This document shows positions 53,419 to 61,353 of a stretch of DNA of 64,000 nucleotides, in pieces (within the stretch, counting starts at the first letter, position 1; each line of letters starts with the position of its first letter). The stretch lies in contig OY282565.1 in assembly GCA_958296445.1 (NCBI GenBank), positions 785,936 to 849,935 of the forward strand. The letters are read 5' to 3'. This DNA is from an uncultured Dehalococcoidia bacterium (GTDB lineage: Bacteria > Chloroflexota > Dehalococcoidia > Lucifugimonadales > UBA3495). The position numbers were made by a program, and so were the translations under genes. A model generated the notes under the pieces. The model was given only the letters and a program-made list of their open reading frames with translations. It was not told where the DNA came from and searched no databases.

Positions 53419-54375
53419 ATGAACAACTCTCATGTCATTGGAGAAAAATTCCTCGAACTCATAGCTAACAAGAGAGGCCAAGTGCTCTCTTGGCCTCTAT
53501 CTGTGCGGGCATTAGGGCACCTAGCAATTGATCTGCTACGCGCTGGAGAGTGGCAGCTATATCCACCATACTTCGACATCAAAAAATACCCACCTGTTCC
53601 GTTGCGAAAGAACCACAAGGAACTCAAGTTCACCTTTGCCTGCCAATATCACGACGGCAAAATTTTCAAACTTGCCGATGACCCAGTAGGATTCAACCCT
53701 CAAGACCCCGAAACTCAGTTTGAACTGGCCTTGAGAACAATAGCCGCACACACAGCCATCTATCAAGGCCACAAGCAATATGCCCGGAAGGATTTTGACG
53801 ATGACTCTGAAATCCATCAACATATACAGAAACACCCGGAGCTACGACAGATAGCTAAAATAGCGTGGGCTTTCGGAGCAACGCAATCCACAGTCGAAAA
53901 CCAGCTAGAACACGAAATAGACCGTTGGCAAACTGTCGGCAAAAAATCGGATAGGAGTAGGGTTGTGTCATTTGCAACAATGACATCCCCTAAATTGCGG
54001 CTTGCCGGAACAAGTATCCGACAGCGTAATGGACATCATATTGCAGTCTCTATACTGCCTACCATTCAGGGTAGCTGCGCAATCATCGCTACTACTCTTG
54101 CCCGTCCCAAGCCGCTATGGTGGGTAGACAAATGGATGTGTCAATCAGCGGTACGCAGCGAAGCAGAGGCCATAAAAGATCTGCTGGAAAACACGCAGCC
54201 TGCCCATTGGTTAGCGCAGTTAGCAACGGAGTGGGTGTTCTTGTACGTATCACCAGACGACTACGGAAAACTTCCAGAAGAAGACCGCCTACGGATAGAG
54301 CAAAGCGCCGGACGAAAATATAGAGAGATGTTTGAATATCTCCCTACAGCCCAAACCCTAGGCAGCGCAGGTTAG
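53419..54375 (+). CDS. Hypothetical protein downstream of the methylase
   Basis: A 318-residue protein with no recognised domain. The ATG at 53419 has GAGGAAAAG 10 bases upstream. It is soluble, with a charged central helix (about 115-170) and a C-terminal part containing PKPLWWVDKW and HWLAQLATEWVFLYV. The frame is open upstream to the TGA at 53340 and joins the short ORF there, so the natural protein may be about 377 residues. Lower GC than the methylase operon suggests separate acquisition. Its position next to a restriction-like operon makes a defence role plausible but unproven. Confidence 0.65.
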   Translation: MNNSHVIGEKFLELIANKRGQVLSWPLSVRALGHLAIDLLRAGEWQLYPPYFDIKKYPPVPLRKNHKELKFTFACQYHDGKIFKLADDPVGFNPQDPETQFELALRTIAAHTAIYQGHKQYARKDFDDDSEIHQHIQKHPELRQIAKIAWAFGATQSTVENQLEHEIDRWQTVGKKSDRSRVVSFATMTSPKLRLAGTSIRQRNGHHIAVSILPTIQGSCAIIATTLARPKPLWWVDKWMCQSAVRSEAEAIKDLLENTQPAHWLAQLATEWVFLYVSPDDYGKLPEEDRLRIEQSAGRKYREMFEYLPTAQTLGSAG

Positions 54376-54443
54376 CCGACGTTCAGCAGCACCGCCAAGA
54401 AAATGGAAACAAACAAACAACTACAATAGAGAGGTGCCGCACG

Positions 54444-54950
54444 ATGAAATCCCTTGCCCCCATCATCGGAATGGCAATGGTCTCATTCGGCGCCCTCGGC
54501 CTTGTGGCGAGCCTTGGGGCGCTGTTTTACTACAACTGGCCCCGCTCCAAAAACAAAAGCAAGACCGATAAAACGCCCTCGCCAATCCCCCCTGAATTGG
54601 CAAATGCCCTGCAAGAACTCAGCGAAGTGCCAGCCGACGCAGAAGAAGACGGCCTCGAGATACCCTCCGACCTAGCCTTTAACAACGCCAAACGTTTGCT
54701 GGAAGCAATGTACCGCATTTCGCCGCGCCAGTACTCGATCTATCCGGTGTCGGATGGCTACATTGCCATTGACACCCGCAGCGCCAATGTTGGTATAACA
54801 GTGGTGATGTGCGGCTCCGATGGCGGTGTGCTATGCCTAGCCACCATAAACAAAGAATCCCGGCGGGCCCGCTACTCTACGGCAAGCAAGTTGCCTGACG
54901 GATTTATTCGCGAGGCACTGCTTGAGTTGGGAGAAGAACCGTCCCGATGA
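54444..54950 (+). CDS. Membrane-anchored hypothetical protein, first of a coupled pair
   Basis: A 168-residue protein starting at ATG 54444 behind GAGGTG. One N-terminal helix (about 7-31) anchors it, followed by a basic linker and an acidic stretch. The C-terminal domain (about 80-165) has LLEAMYRISPRQYSIYPVSD, DTRSANVGITVVMCGSDGGV and KLPDGFIREALLEL and looks like an alpha/beta sensor-type fold. I do not recognise the family. The stop overlaps the next gene's start (ATGA). Confidence 0.65.
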   Translation: MKSLAPIIGMAMVSFGALGLVASLGALFYYNWPRSKNKSKTDKTPSPIPPELANALQELSEVPADAEEDGLEIPSDLAFNNAKRLLEAMYRISPRQYSIYPVSDGYIAIDTRSANVGITVVMCGSDGGVLCLATINKESRRARYSTASKLPDGFIREALLELGEEPSR

Positions 54951-55411
54951 CAGCACTGGACGCAAATCCGGTCGGCAACCCCGGGCCAGTGAGCGAATGG
55001 GAGGAACTAGGCCGAAGTGTATTTTCAAGCTCCCAGCGCCGGAAGGCGGCCAACAAGGGAGTGGTTCCGATGGAAGTTTTCTTGGAAAGGGCGGGCAAGC
55101 GGAAAATATCGGTGGATCGTCTTAACATCGCTCCGATAGTTGACGTCGTTGCTAACTCAAAAAGGGTTGCCCTTTCCCGCGACCCTTCCAGAAATTTTTA
55201 CGGATGGGCGGTAGTTACCGCCGAAAAAGTCCGCGCTGAGGGCTACGGAGTAATAGATTCTCCATTGCCGGATAATCCATATCACGCTGAAATTGAACTG
55301 CCTGATTCTGCTATGGAGAGCCGCGACGCTCAAATGCGGTCCGCAACAGAATTAGCGTTTATATCCGAGTGGAGGCCCTGGCCGCCCACGCCGGAGACAA
55401 CAGCGACATAA
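54947..55411 (+). CDS. Hypothetical protein, second of a coupled pair
   Basis: A 154-residue soluble protein that starts in a 4-base ATGA overlap with the membrane-anchored partner. Core features are MEVFLERAGKRKISVDRL, LSRDPSRNFYGWAVVTAEKV and NPYHAEIELP. The middle suggests a small beta-rich domain. No catalytic motif is evident. The strict coupling indicates a two-component module, perhaps sensor and effector; this is inference. Confidence 0.65.
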   Translation: MTALDANPVGNPGPVSEWEELGRSVFSSSQRRKAANKGVVPMEVFLERAGKRKISVDRLNIAPIVDVVANSKRVALSRDPSRNFYGWAVVTAEKVRAEGYGVIDSPLPDNPYHAEIELPDSAMESRDAQMRSATELAFISEWRPWPPTPETTAT

Positions 55412-55477
55412 CGACCCCCCCCCTCACGCAACGGAACCCAACAATCGTAAGGCCGCCCACCCGTGCGCCCGCCCCCG

Positions 55478-56416
55478 CTAAGCCTCCAAGTCTAGCAATC
55501 GGGTAATGACATACCGGGCCCGCCCCTGTCCCACGCGCCTAGCCCGGGCCATAACCCTAACATCCTGATTCAGCATTTCGTTGATGTCGCTCGTATCGGC
55601 CACTGCCCTCTCAACCCTACCGGACACCACTGTTCCCGCCGCCTCCCGCAAAAATTTCCCATCGCTTTCCGCTACCAGAAATTCCGCCCGCCTGCTATAA
55701 GGCAGAAACCCTTGGAACTGCCCGGCAAGGGTCACATCCTCCTCTATAATGTTGTCATTGCTCAACCGGCTTTCGCTGCGGCGCACTTGGTCAGGATCTC
55801 TGAAACGAAACTCATCCCCTTGAAATTCCAGAGCGCACATCGCCCGGTTATCCGCCATTAGCTTGAGGAAACCCTGCACTGCGTCCAGTGCCCGCCGGTC
55901 CGTATCGGCTATCGCTTCCACCAGTTCGTCATCCGTTCTTATGGACGCCTCCAAAATTTCCTTGAATTTCCCTATGGCAAGCTCAACCGGGGAAGATTCG
56001 CCTGCCAAGGCAGGCTGTTGCGCCGCGTCTTCAACCTGGAATCCAAAAGACCCGGTAGCCGTCCCCGTAATCATCAACTTATACTCTGCGCTGTTTGGAA
56101 TCCGGCCACTAGCGGCTAGTGAGGAACTCCAACCGGCGCAGATTCGAGTAATGGCTTCGTCAAAAAACTTGACGGCTTCAGTCCCAAAGTCGGCAAGAAT
56201 CCCCCGGTTATTCACCACCGGCCTGCCCCGAAAAGTAAGCCGCGCATTAACCAGACGCGGCGAAAACCCCTCATAAGCCTCCAGCTCCTCTTCCACCTGT
56301 TGCAGGCGAGACTTCAGACTCATCCGCCCAAGCACATTGCCGGAAGATGTCTGACTAATCAGCCTATTCAGAGTCCCCCGCTCCGACAAAAGAAAGCGGT
56401 ATTCGTGAACATTCAC
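55478..56416 (-). CDS. Hypothetical partner of the NTase-like protein
   Basis: A 312-residue protein translated from an ATG overlapping the stop of the NTase-like gene. Residues about 20-50 form a coiled coil (SLKSRLQQVEEELEAYEGF); the middle has two similar alpha/beta halves (FGTEAVKFFDEAITRICAG; ALDAVQGFLKLMADNRAMCALEF); the end is beta-rich, with FLPYSRRAEFLV and RARYVITRLLDL. I know no family function. The fixed pairing with a nucleotidyltransferase-like gene suggests a toxin-antitoxin or signalling module. Confidence 0.65.
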   Translation of the reverse strand: MNVHEYRFLLSERGTLNRLISQTSSGNVLGRMSLKSRLQQVEEELEAYEGFSPRLVNARLTFRGRPVVNNRGILADFGTEAVKFFDEAITRICAGWSSSLAASGRIPNSAEYKLMITGTATGSFGFQVEDAAQQPALAGESSPVELAIGKFKEILEASIRTDDELVEAIADTDRRALDAVQGFLKLMADNRAMCALEFQGDEFRFRDPDQVRRSESRLSNDNIIEEDVTLAGQFQGFLPYSRRAEFLVAESDGKFLREAAGTVVSGRVERAVADTSDINEMLNQDVRVMARARRVGQGRARYVITRLLDLEA

Positions 56417-57003
56417 CCTTGACCTCCTCCTTCTCCGCTCAGTTGGTCAAGTTGAAGCCGCGCCTCTTCATCATCAGCGCCGCCCAAATCAATTTGCAAA
56501 TAACCTTTCCATTCCCCATTGCGAGTATGCGACCATAAGCTGTACCAATATGTTGACTCATTGACTATCTCTTGTGAGGTAGTCTGATTTAACTGGACAA
56601 AAAATGAGTCAATGTGATGCTTGTTTTTTAACATACTCCGTTCAAACCGGCCCTGATACACCAAATCGAGATATTCCTCAGTACACCATTCGGGTATACG
56701 AAGAAATGTAACCACATCAATATCGTTGGGTGAGCGATTTTCTCTGGCTTCAATATCTTCTGTGAAACTGCCGTTAATCCACTGAAAACCATCAACAAAT
56801 CCGACTTGGTGCAATTCAGAGCGAAAATTCAGCAAACCTAACAATAGACCCCGGCGAGCCTCGCTATCCCCAAATCCCATTATTAAGTCAATAAGCGAAA
56901 TGCTATACGGAGATCTTTCGCGAGAAGTAGGAGCCGCCGGATCAAATGCAGGCAAGAAACCATCTTCGTTCCATTCCGGGATAAAGCTCATCTCAGACGC
57001 CAT
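56413..57003 (-). CDS. Nucleotidyltransferase-like protein (DUF6932-like)
   Basis: A 196-residue protein with a plausible polymerase-beta NTase core: GFQWINGSFTED (Gly78-Ser79) followed by NDIDVVTF with Asp94 and Asp96, the GS...DxD pattern of minimal NTases. A downstream Asp in YLQIDLGG could be the third carboxylate. Similar short NTase-fold proteins act as AbiEii/MenT toxins or are annotated DUF6932. It is first in a two-gene minus-strand operon, overlapping its 312-residue partner by 4 bases, and has lower GC than the flanking native genes. Confidence 0.65.
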   Translation of the reverse strand: MASEMSFIPEWNEDGFLPAFDPAAPTSRERSPYSISLIDLIMGFGDSEARRGLLLGLLNFRSELHQVGFVDGFQWINGSFTEDIEARENRSPNDIDVVTFLRIPEWCTEEYLDLVYQGRFERSMLKNKHHIDSFFVQLNQTTSQEIVNESTYWYSLWSHTRNGEWKGYLQIDLGGADDEEARLQLDQLSGEGGGQG

Positions 57004-57156
57004 TATTTACGACCCCATCCATTCCGTTTGATATGGGCGTTTAATGGCGATAGAGTACCACCTTGCCCCCTCCTTATGTCAACCGCAGAGCAACGCCCCC
57101 TACCACCCCCCAACCCACCCCCCAACCCCCCCGCCTTTACACCCCCACCCCCCCAA

Positions 57157-57165
57157 TGCTATCAT
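57157..57165 (+). promoter_or_regulatory. Extended -10 promoter of the CNNM operon
   Basis: TGC directly followed by TATCAT (57160-57165) in an otherwise C-rich stretch, 91 bases before the ATG at 57257. Confidence 0.4.
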
Positions 57166-57256
57166 TCCCTCCAGACACCCCACCCCTCAGCCCACCCCAA
57201 CCCCGGCAAACCCCGGGGCGAACCCAAACGCCACTTCCGGGAGGTAACGCGAAAAT

Positions 57257-58543
57257 ATGGATGCCGGAGACTCATGGAGATGGGGCCTGCTTGCGTTATG
57301 CCTGATTCTTTCCGCCTTCTTTTCGGCATCTGAAACCGCCTTCAGCGCCCTGCCTAGGGCCCGGCTGCTCCACCTAGTCCAAACCGGACGCTCCGGGGCC
57401 AACCGGGTTTCCGCGATGATCCAGCGGCCGGAGCGGTTCCTAGCCACCGTCCTGCTCAGCAACAACCTTGTCAACACCGCCGCCGCCGCCCTAGCCACCG
57501 TGCTTATCGTCGAAATAATCGGCAACCCCTCCCTGTCCGTCGTGGTGTCCACCATCGGCGTCACCCTCGTACTCCTACTTTTCTGCGAAACCCTGCCCAA
57601 AACCATCGCCTGGCACCGCTCCGAAAAAGTCGCCTTCGCCGTCTCCCGCCCCCTCTACGCCGTCGGCGTCACCCTGTCCCCCGCCGTCGCCCTGCTCCAG
57701 GCGTTCACCACCCTAGCCAGCCGCGCCCTCGGCATCACCGGCGCCCCCCAGCAGGTCGGCGAAGCCGAAATACGCAGCCTCATCGCCGCCGGCGCCGAAA
57801 CCGGAACCGTCGAAGCCGAAGAAGCCGATATGCTGGAAAAAGTGTTCCGCTTCGGCGACCGCCAAATGCGCGAAGTAATGACCCCCCGCCCCGAAATCGT
57901 CTGGCTCGAAAAAGGCGCCACCCTGTCCGAATTCCTAGAAATCTACCAAGAAAAAAGCCATACCCGCTTCCCGGTCTACGAAAAAACCAAAGAAAACGTC
58001 GTAGGCATCCTGTCGGTAAAAGACGTCCTGTCCAGCATGAGTACCGGCCAAATCACCCCGCAGAGCGACGTCACCACCCTGCTGCGCGAAGCCTACATCG
58101 TCCCCGAAACCAAAAACGTAAGCGACACCTTCGCCGAAATGCGCCAGGGCCGCCACACCGTAGCCTTGACCTTCGACGAGTTCGGCGGCATCGCCGGCCT
58201 AGCCACCACCAAGCAGCTACTCGAAGTCATCGTCGGCCAAGTCGGCGACGAAGACCGCGCCCCCGACGAAGTAGTCACCCCCCTGGGCCGCAACAGCTAC
58301 CGCGTTGACGCCGCCGTAGGCATATCCGAAATCAACGAAGAGCTGTCCCTAGACCTCCCCGAGGGCGACTACCAGACCCTAGCCGGTTTTATGCTGGCCC
58401 AATTAGGCCGCATCCCCGAAACCGGCGAAGTGGTCGAATACCGCAACCTGAGCCTAACCGTCAAAGCAATGGACGGCGTGCGCATTGACCAAGTGGAGCT
58501 GATGCGAACCCCCGAAGGCGCCGCCGCAGAGGATGCCCGGTGA
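57257..58543 (+). CDS. CNNM/HlyC-CorC family membrane protein
   Basis: A 428-residue protein. The CNNM (DUF21) membrane domain has FFSASETAFSALPRARL and three further helices with LLSNNLVNTAAAALAT and FCETLPKTIAWH; the cytosolic part has a CBS pair (REVMTPRPEIVWLEKGATLSEFLE and following) and a C-terminal CorC_HlyC domain (RNSYRVDAAVGISEINEEL, GDYQTLAGFML). Such proteins are linked to Mg2+/Co2+ efflux and cation homeostasis; the older name hemolysin is misleading. The ATG follows GGGAGGTAACGCGAAAAT. It overlaps the next gene by 4 bases. Confidence 0.92.
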   Translation: MDAGDSWRWGLLALCLILSAFFSASETAFSALPRARLLHLVQTGRSGANRVSAMIQRPERFLATVLLSNNLVNTAAAALATVLIVEIIGNPSLSVVVSTIGVTLVLLLFCETLPKTIAWHRSEKVAFAVSRPLYAVGVTLSPAVALLQAFTTLASRALGITGAPQQVGEAEIRSLIAAGAETGTVEAEEADMLEKVFRFGDRQMREVMTPRPEIVWLEKGATLSEFLEIYQEKSHTRFPVYEKTKENVVGILSVKDVLSSMSTGQITPQSDVTTLLREAYIVPETKNVSDTFAEMRQGRHTVALTFDEFGGIAGLATTKQLLEVIVGQVGDEDRAPDEVVTPLGRNSYRVDAAVGISEINEELSLDLPEGDYQTLAGFMLAQLGRIPETGEVVEYRNLSLTVKAMDGVRIDQVELMRTPEGAAAEDAR

Positions 58544-59163
58544 AGTTCTACCTGCTACGCCACGGCGAAACCGAATGGAACAAGCTGGGCAAGTTCCAAG
58601 GCTTGACCGACGTCTCGCTCAACCCGCGCGGCTTCGCCCAAGCCCGCGATTCCGCCCGCGCCGCCCTAGCCTGGCAGCCCGCCGCCCTCTACGCCAGCTC
58701 CCTAACCCGCACCCTCCAAGTCGCCGAGGAAGTCCGCAAAACCACCGGCGCCCCCCTAACCGCCGACCCCGGCCTACGCGAACTAAGCCTAGGCGACCTA
58801 GAAGGCGTCACCGGCGCCGAAATGCGGGCCGGCTGGCCCGAAGTATACGAAACCTGGCGCAACAACCCCGCCGACGTAATAATGCCCAACGGCGAGTCCC
58901 TAGCCCAACTACAAAAACGCGCCTGGAGCGTCATCCTAGAAATCGAACAAGCCCACGCCCACGCCAACGACCCGGCAATAGTAGTGGTTTCCCACAACTT
59001 CACCATCCGCACCATCATCTGCGCCATCCTCGACATCCCGCTATACAACTTTCACCGGATGTCCCTGTCCCTAGGCTCCCTCTCCACCTTTGAGAGCGAC
59101 GGAAACGGCCGCCGCCTGATTACCTACAACTGCAACAGCCACCTATCGCCCGAAAATCGGTAG
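58540..59163 (+). CDS. Histidine phosphatase family protein (PGM-like)
   Basis: A 207-residue member of the histidine phosphatase superfamily. The catalytic motif LLRHGETEWN is at the N-terminus, followed by FQGLTDVSLNPRG, SSLTRTLQVAEEV, the acid in LRELSLGDLEG, and the second His in VVVSHNFTIRTI. It could be a phosphoglycerate mutase-like or alpha-ribazole phosphatase (CobC)-like enzyme; substrate is not readable. The GTG start at 58540 overlaps the stop of the CNNM gene (GTGA), and tilS starts 10 bases after its stop. Confidence 0.9.
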   Translation: MKFYLLRHGETEWNKLGKFQGLTDVSLNPRGFAQARDSARAALAWQPAALYASSLTRTLQVAEEVRKTTGAPLTADPGLRELSLGDLEGVTGAEMRAGWPEVYETWRNNPADVIMPNGESLAQLQKRAWSVILEIEQAHAHANDPAIVVVSHNFTIRTIICAILDIPLYNFHRMSLSLGSLSTFESDGNGRRLITYNCNSHLSPENR

Positions 59164-59173
59164 CCCCGCCGCT

Positions 59174-61075
59174 ATGCCCACACCATCCGACCCAGAGCCG
59201 CCATCAAGCCCAGAGCGGCCGCCGGGCCCAGAACGCCCACCGACCCTAGAGCAGCCGCCGGGCCCAGAGCAGCCGCTAGGCCCAGACCGGCCATCGGGCC
59301 CAGAGCAGCCGCCGGGCCTAGAACGGCCATCGGGCCCAGAGCAGCCGCCGGGCCTGGAGCAGCCATCGGCCTTGGACCGGCAAGTATCCGCCTCCCTGCG
59401 CCGCGCCGGATTCGCCCCCGGCACCACGCTGGTAGTCGCCGCATCCGGCGGCCCCGACTCCACCGCCCTCCTCCGCTGCCTGCACCACCTGCGCCGCGAA
59501 TACCGGCTAAGACTCCACGTAGCCCACCTGAACCACGATTTCCGCGGCGCCGAAGCCGACCACGACGCCGCCTTTGTCCAACGCCTAGCCGACCGACTAG
59601 GCTTGCCCGCCAGCATAGACAAACAAGACCCCATCGCCTACCAGCGGCAGCGAGGCATTTCGTCCTTCGAGCAGGCCGCCCGCGAAATGCGCTACGCCTT
59701 CCTGTCCGCCGTAGCCGCATCCGTCGGCGCCGCCGCCATAGCCCTAGGACACACCGCCGACGACCAAGCGGAAACCGTGCTGCTCCACCTATTGCGCGGC
59801 TCCGGCCTACACGGCCTGCGCGGAATGTCCGAAATAGCCCCCTGGCCCTGGCCCCAACCCCAACCCGCCCCCCGGCCGCCCAGCCCGCGCGAAACGCCCG
59901 AAGCACCCCCCAGTCCTGAACCCCAACCCGGCCCCCGGCTGCCCAACCTGCGCGGAACGCCCGAAGTAACCCCCTGGCCCGAACCCGAACCCCAACCCGG
60001 CCCCCTACTGTTCCGCCCCCTGCTAGGCGCATCCAAAGCCGACACCGCCGCCTACTGCCGCGCCCTAAACCAGCCCTACCGCCAAGACTCCGGCAACTAT
60101 ATGTGGCGTTTCACCCGCAACAAAGTGCGCCACGACCTAATCCCCCGCCTGTCCCGCGACTACAACCCCCGCGTCCGCCAAGCCTTGACCCGCCTATCCC
60201 GCGCCGCCGCCGAGGAAGTGGACTACATCGAGAACGAACTGGCCCGCCACTGGCCCGCCATCGCCAACGAAAACGACGGCGCGATAAGTTTCAACCTGAA
60301 CGCCCTAACCGCCCTACATCCCGCGCTCCGGCGCCAAGCCCTGCGCCGCGCCTACGCCGCCGTAGCCGGCGACCCCCGCAACCTAAGCGAAAGCCACCTA
60401 GAGGCAATGCTGAATCTGCTGCGCCAACAACAAGGCGGACGCGCCCTAAACCTGCCCCGCGGCGTCCGCGCCCAACGCCAAGCAGCAACCCTGCTGCTAA
60501 CCCGCCAACCCGCCCCCCCAACCCTCCCCGAACTCCCCGGCGAATACGACATTACCCTCCCCCCCCACCCCGGCGAGGAAATCACCCACCAAATAGGCAA
60601 CTGGCGCCTAACCCTCCAAACCCTCGAACCGCCCCCCCCAACCCCCCACGCCGCCCCCAATGCCCCCGCCGCCGCCCCCAATCCGCTGCAACTAACCGCC
60701 CGCACCAATCCCTACGCAGATTTGGCCGCCGCCGAACCAGCCCACCCCAGCCCCGACCCCGCCCCCAACCCGCCACAACTAACCGCCCTCCTCAACCGCG
60801 ACGCCCTAGGCGCCACCGCCACGCTACGAACCCGCCGCCCCGGCGACCGCTTCCAACCCTCGGGAATGACCGGCCACAAAAAACTCCAAGACTTCCTGAC
60901 CGACGCCAAAATCCCCCGCCAACACCGCGACCGCATCCCCCTGCTAATCTGCGCCAACGGCATCGCCTGGATAGCAGGCCACCGCACAGCCCAATGGGCC
61001 GCCCCCGTCCCCGACGCCCCAACCCTATCCATATCCCTAACCCCAACAACCCCACCCCCCGCCAACCAACCCTAG
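59174..61075 (+). CDS. tilS: tRNA(Ile)-lysidine synthase with proline-rich inserts
   Basis: A 633-residue enzyme that converts C34 of tRNA-Ile(CAU) to lysidine. The PP-loop motif AASGGPDSTALL lies near residue 95, with HLNHDFRG, AREMRYAF and LGHTADDQAETVLLHLLRGSG following, then RNKVRHDLIP and a C-terminal TilS domain with RRPGDRFQPSGMTGHKKLQDF. Unusual are an N-terminal ~70-residue tract of GPEQPPG/GLERPS repeats before the catalytic domain and a second Pro-rich insert with a repeated RGTPE/RETPE phrase at about 228-275; another lies at 500-540. The family is usually about 320-460 residues. Its 3' end is tandemly duplicated downstream. Confidence 0.9.
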   Translation: MPTPSDPEPPSSPERPPGPERPPTLEQPPGPEQPLGPDRPSGPEQPPGLERPSGPEQPPGLEQPSALDRQVSASLRRAGFAPGTTLVVAASGGPDSTALLRCLHHLRREYRLRLHVAHLNHDFRGAEADHDAAFVQRLADRLGLPASIDKQDPIAYQRQRGISSFEQAAREMRYAFLSAVAASVGAAAIALGHTADDQAETVLLHLLRGSGLHGLRGMSEIAPWPWPQPQPAPRPPSPRETPEAPPSPEPQPGPRLPNLRGTPEVTPWPEPEPQPGPLLFRPLLGASKADTAAYCRALNQPYRQDSGNYMWRFTRNKVRHDLIPRLSRDYNPRVRQALTRLSRAAAEEVDYIENELARHWPAIANENDGAISFNLNALTALHPALRRQALRRAYAAVAGDPRNLSESHLEAMLNLLRQQQGGRALNLPRGVRAQRQAATLLLTRQPAPPTLPELPGEYDITLPPHPGEEITHQIGNWRLTLQTLEPPPPTPHAAPNAPAAAPNPLQLTARTNPYADLAAAEPAHPSPDPAPNPPQLTALLNRDALGATATLRTRRPGDRFQPSGMTGHKKLQDFLTDAKIPRQHRDRIPLLICANGIAWIAGHRTAQWAAPVPDAPTLSISLTPTTPPPANQP

Positions 61076-61227
61076 CAAGGCATCCCCCTGCTAATCTGCG
61101 CCAACGGCATCGCCTGGGTAGCAGGCCACCGCACAGCCCAATGGGCCGTCCCCGCCCCCGACGCCCCAACCCTATCCATATCCCTAACCCCAACAACCCC
61201 ACCCCCCGCCAACCAACCCTAGCAAGT
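60934..61227 (+). repeat. 147-bp tandem duplication of the tilS 3' end
   Basis: The last ~142 bases of tilS, including its stop codon (60934-61080), are repeated directly at 61081-61227 with only a few substitutions (GATAGCAGG to GGTAGCAGG, GCCGCCCCCG to GCCGTCCCCG). The second copy lacks its own start and is not a gene. Unequal slippage is the likely origin. Confidence 0.9.
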
Positions 61228-61272
61228 CGCCGCCAGCACCACAGCAAACTCGCATTGATTCGCAAAGCAGGC

Positions 61273-61278
61273 TATAAT
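61273..61278 (+). promoter_or_regulatory. Putative -10 box of the coiled-coil gene
   Basis: A perfect TATAAT 75 bases before the ATG at 61354; no good -35 box at 17 bases. Confidence 0.35.
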
Positions 61279-61353
61279 GCATAAGCAACATCCCAATGGT
61301 TCCCGCTAATAACCCCATTAAAACTAAGGCGGCGTAACCAAGAGAAAAACTGT

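Noticed and set aside
57028-57256. Pro-rich short frames before the CNNM gene
   Set aside because: They reflect a C-rich intergenic stretch; no ribosome site or similarity.
61081-61227. Separate gene in the duplicated tilS tail
   Set aside because: The copy has no start or ribosome site and only repeats the last ~47 codons.
60103-61284. Second plus-strand frame of 393 codons within tilS
   Set aside because: Arg/Pro-rich shadow of the tilS frame in high-GC DNA; it has no motif and the tilS frame is clearly real.
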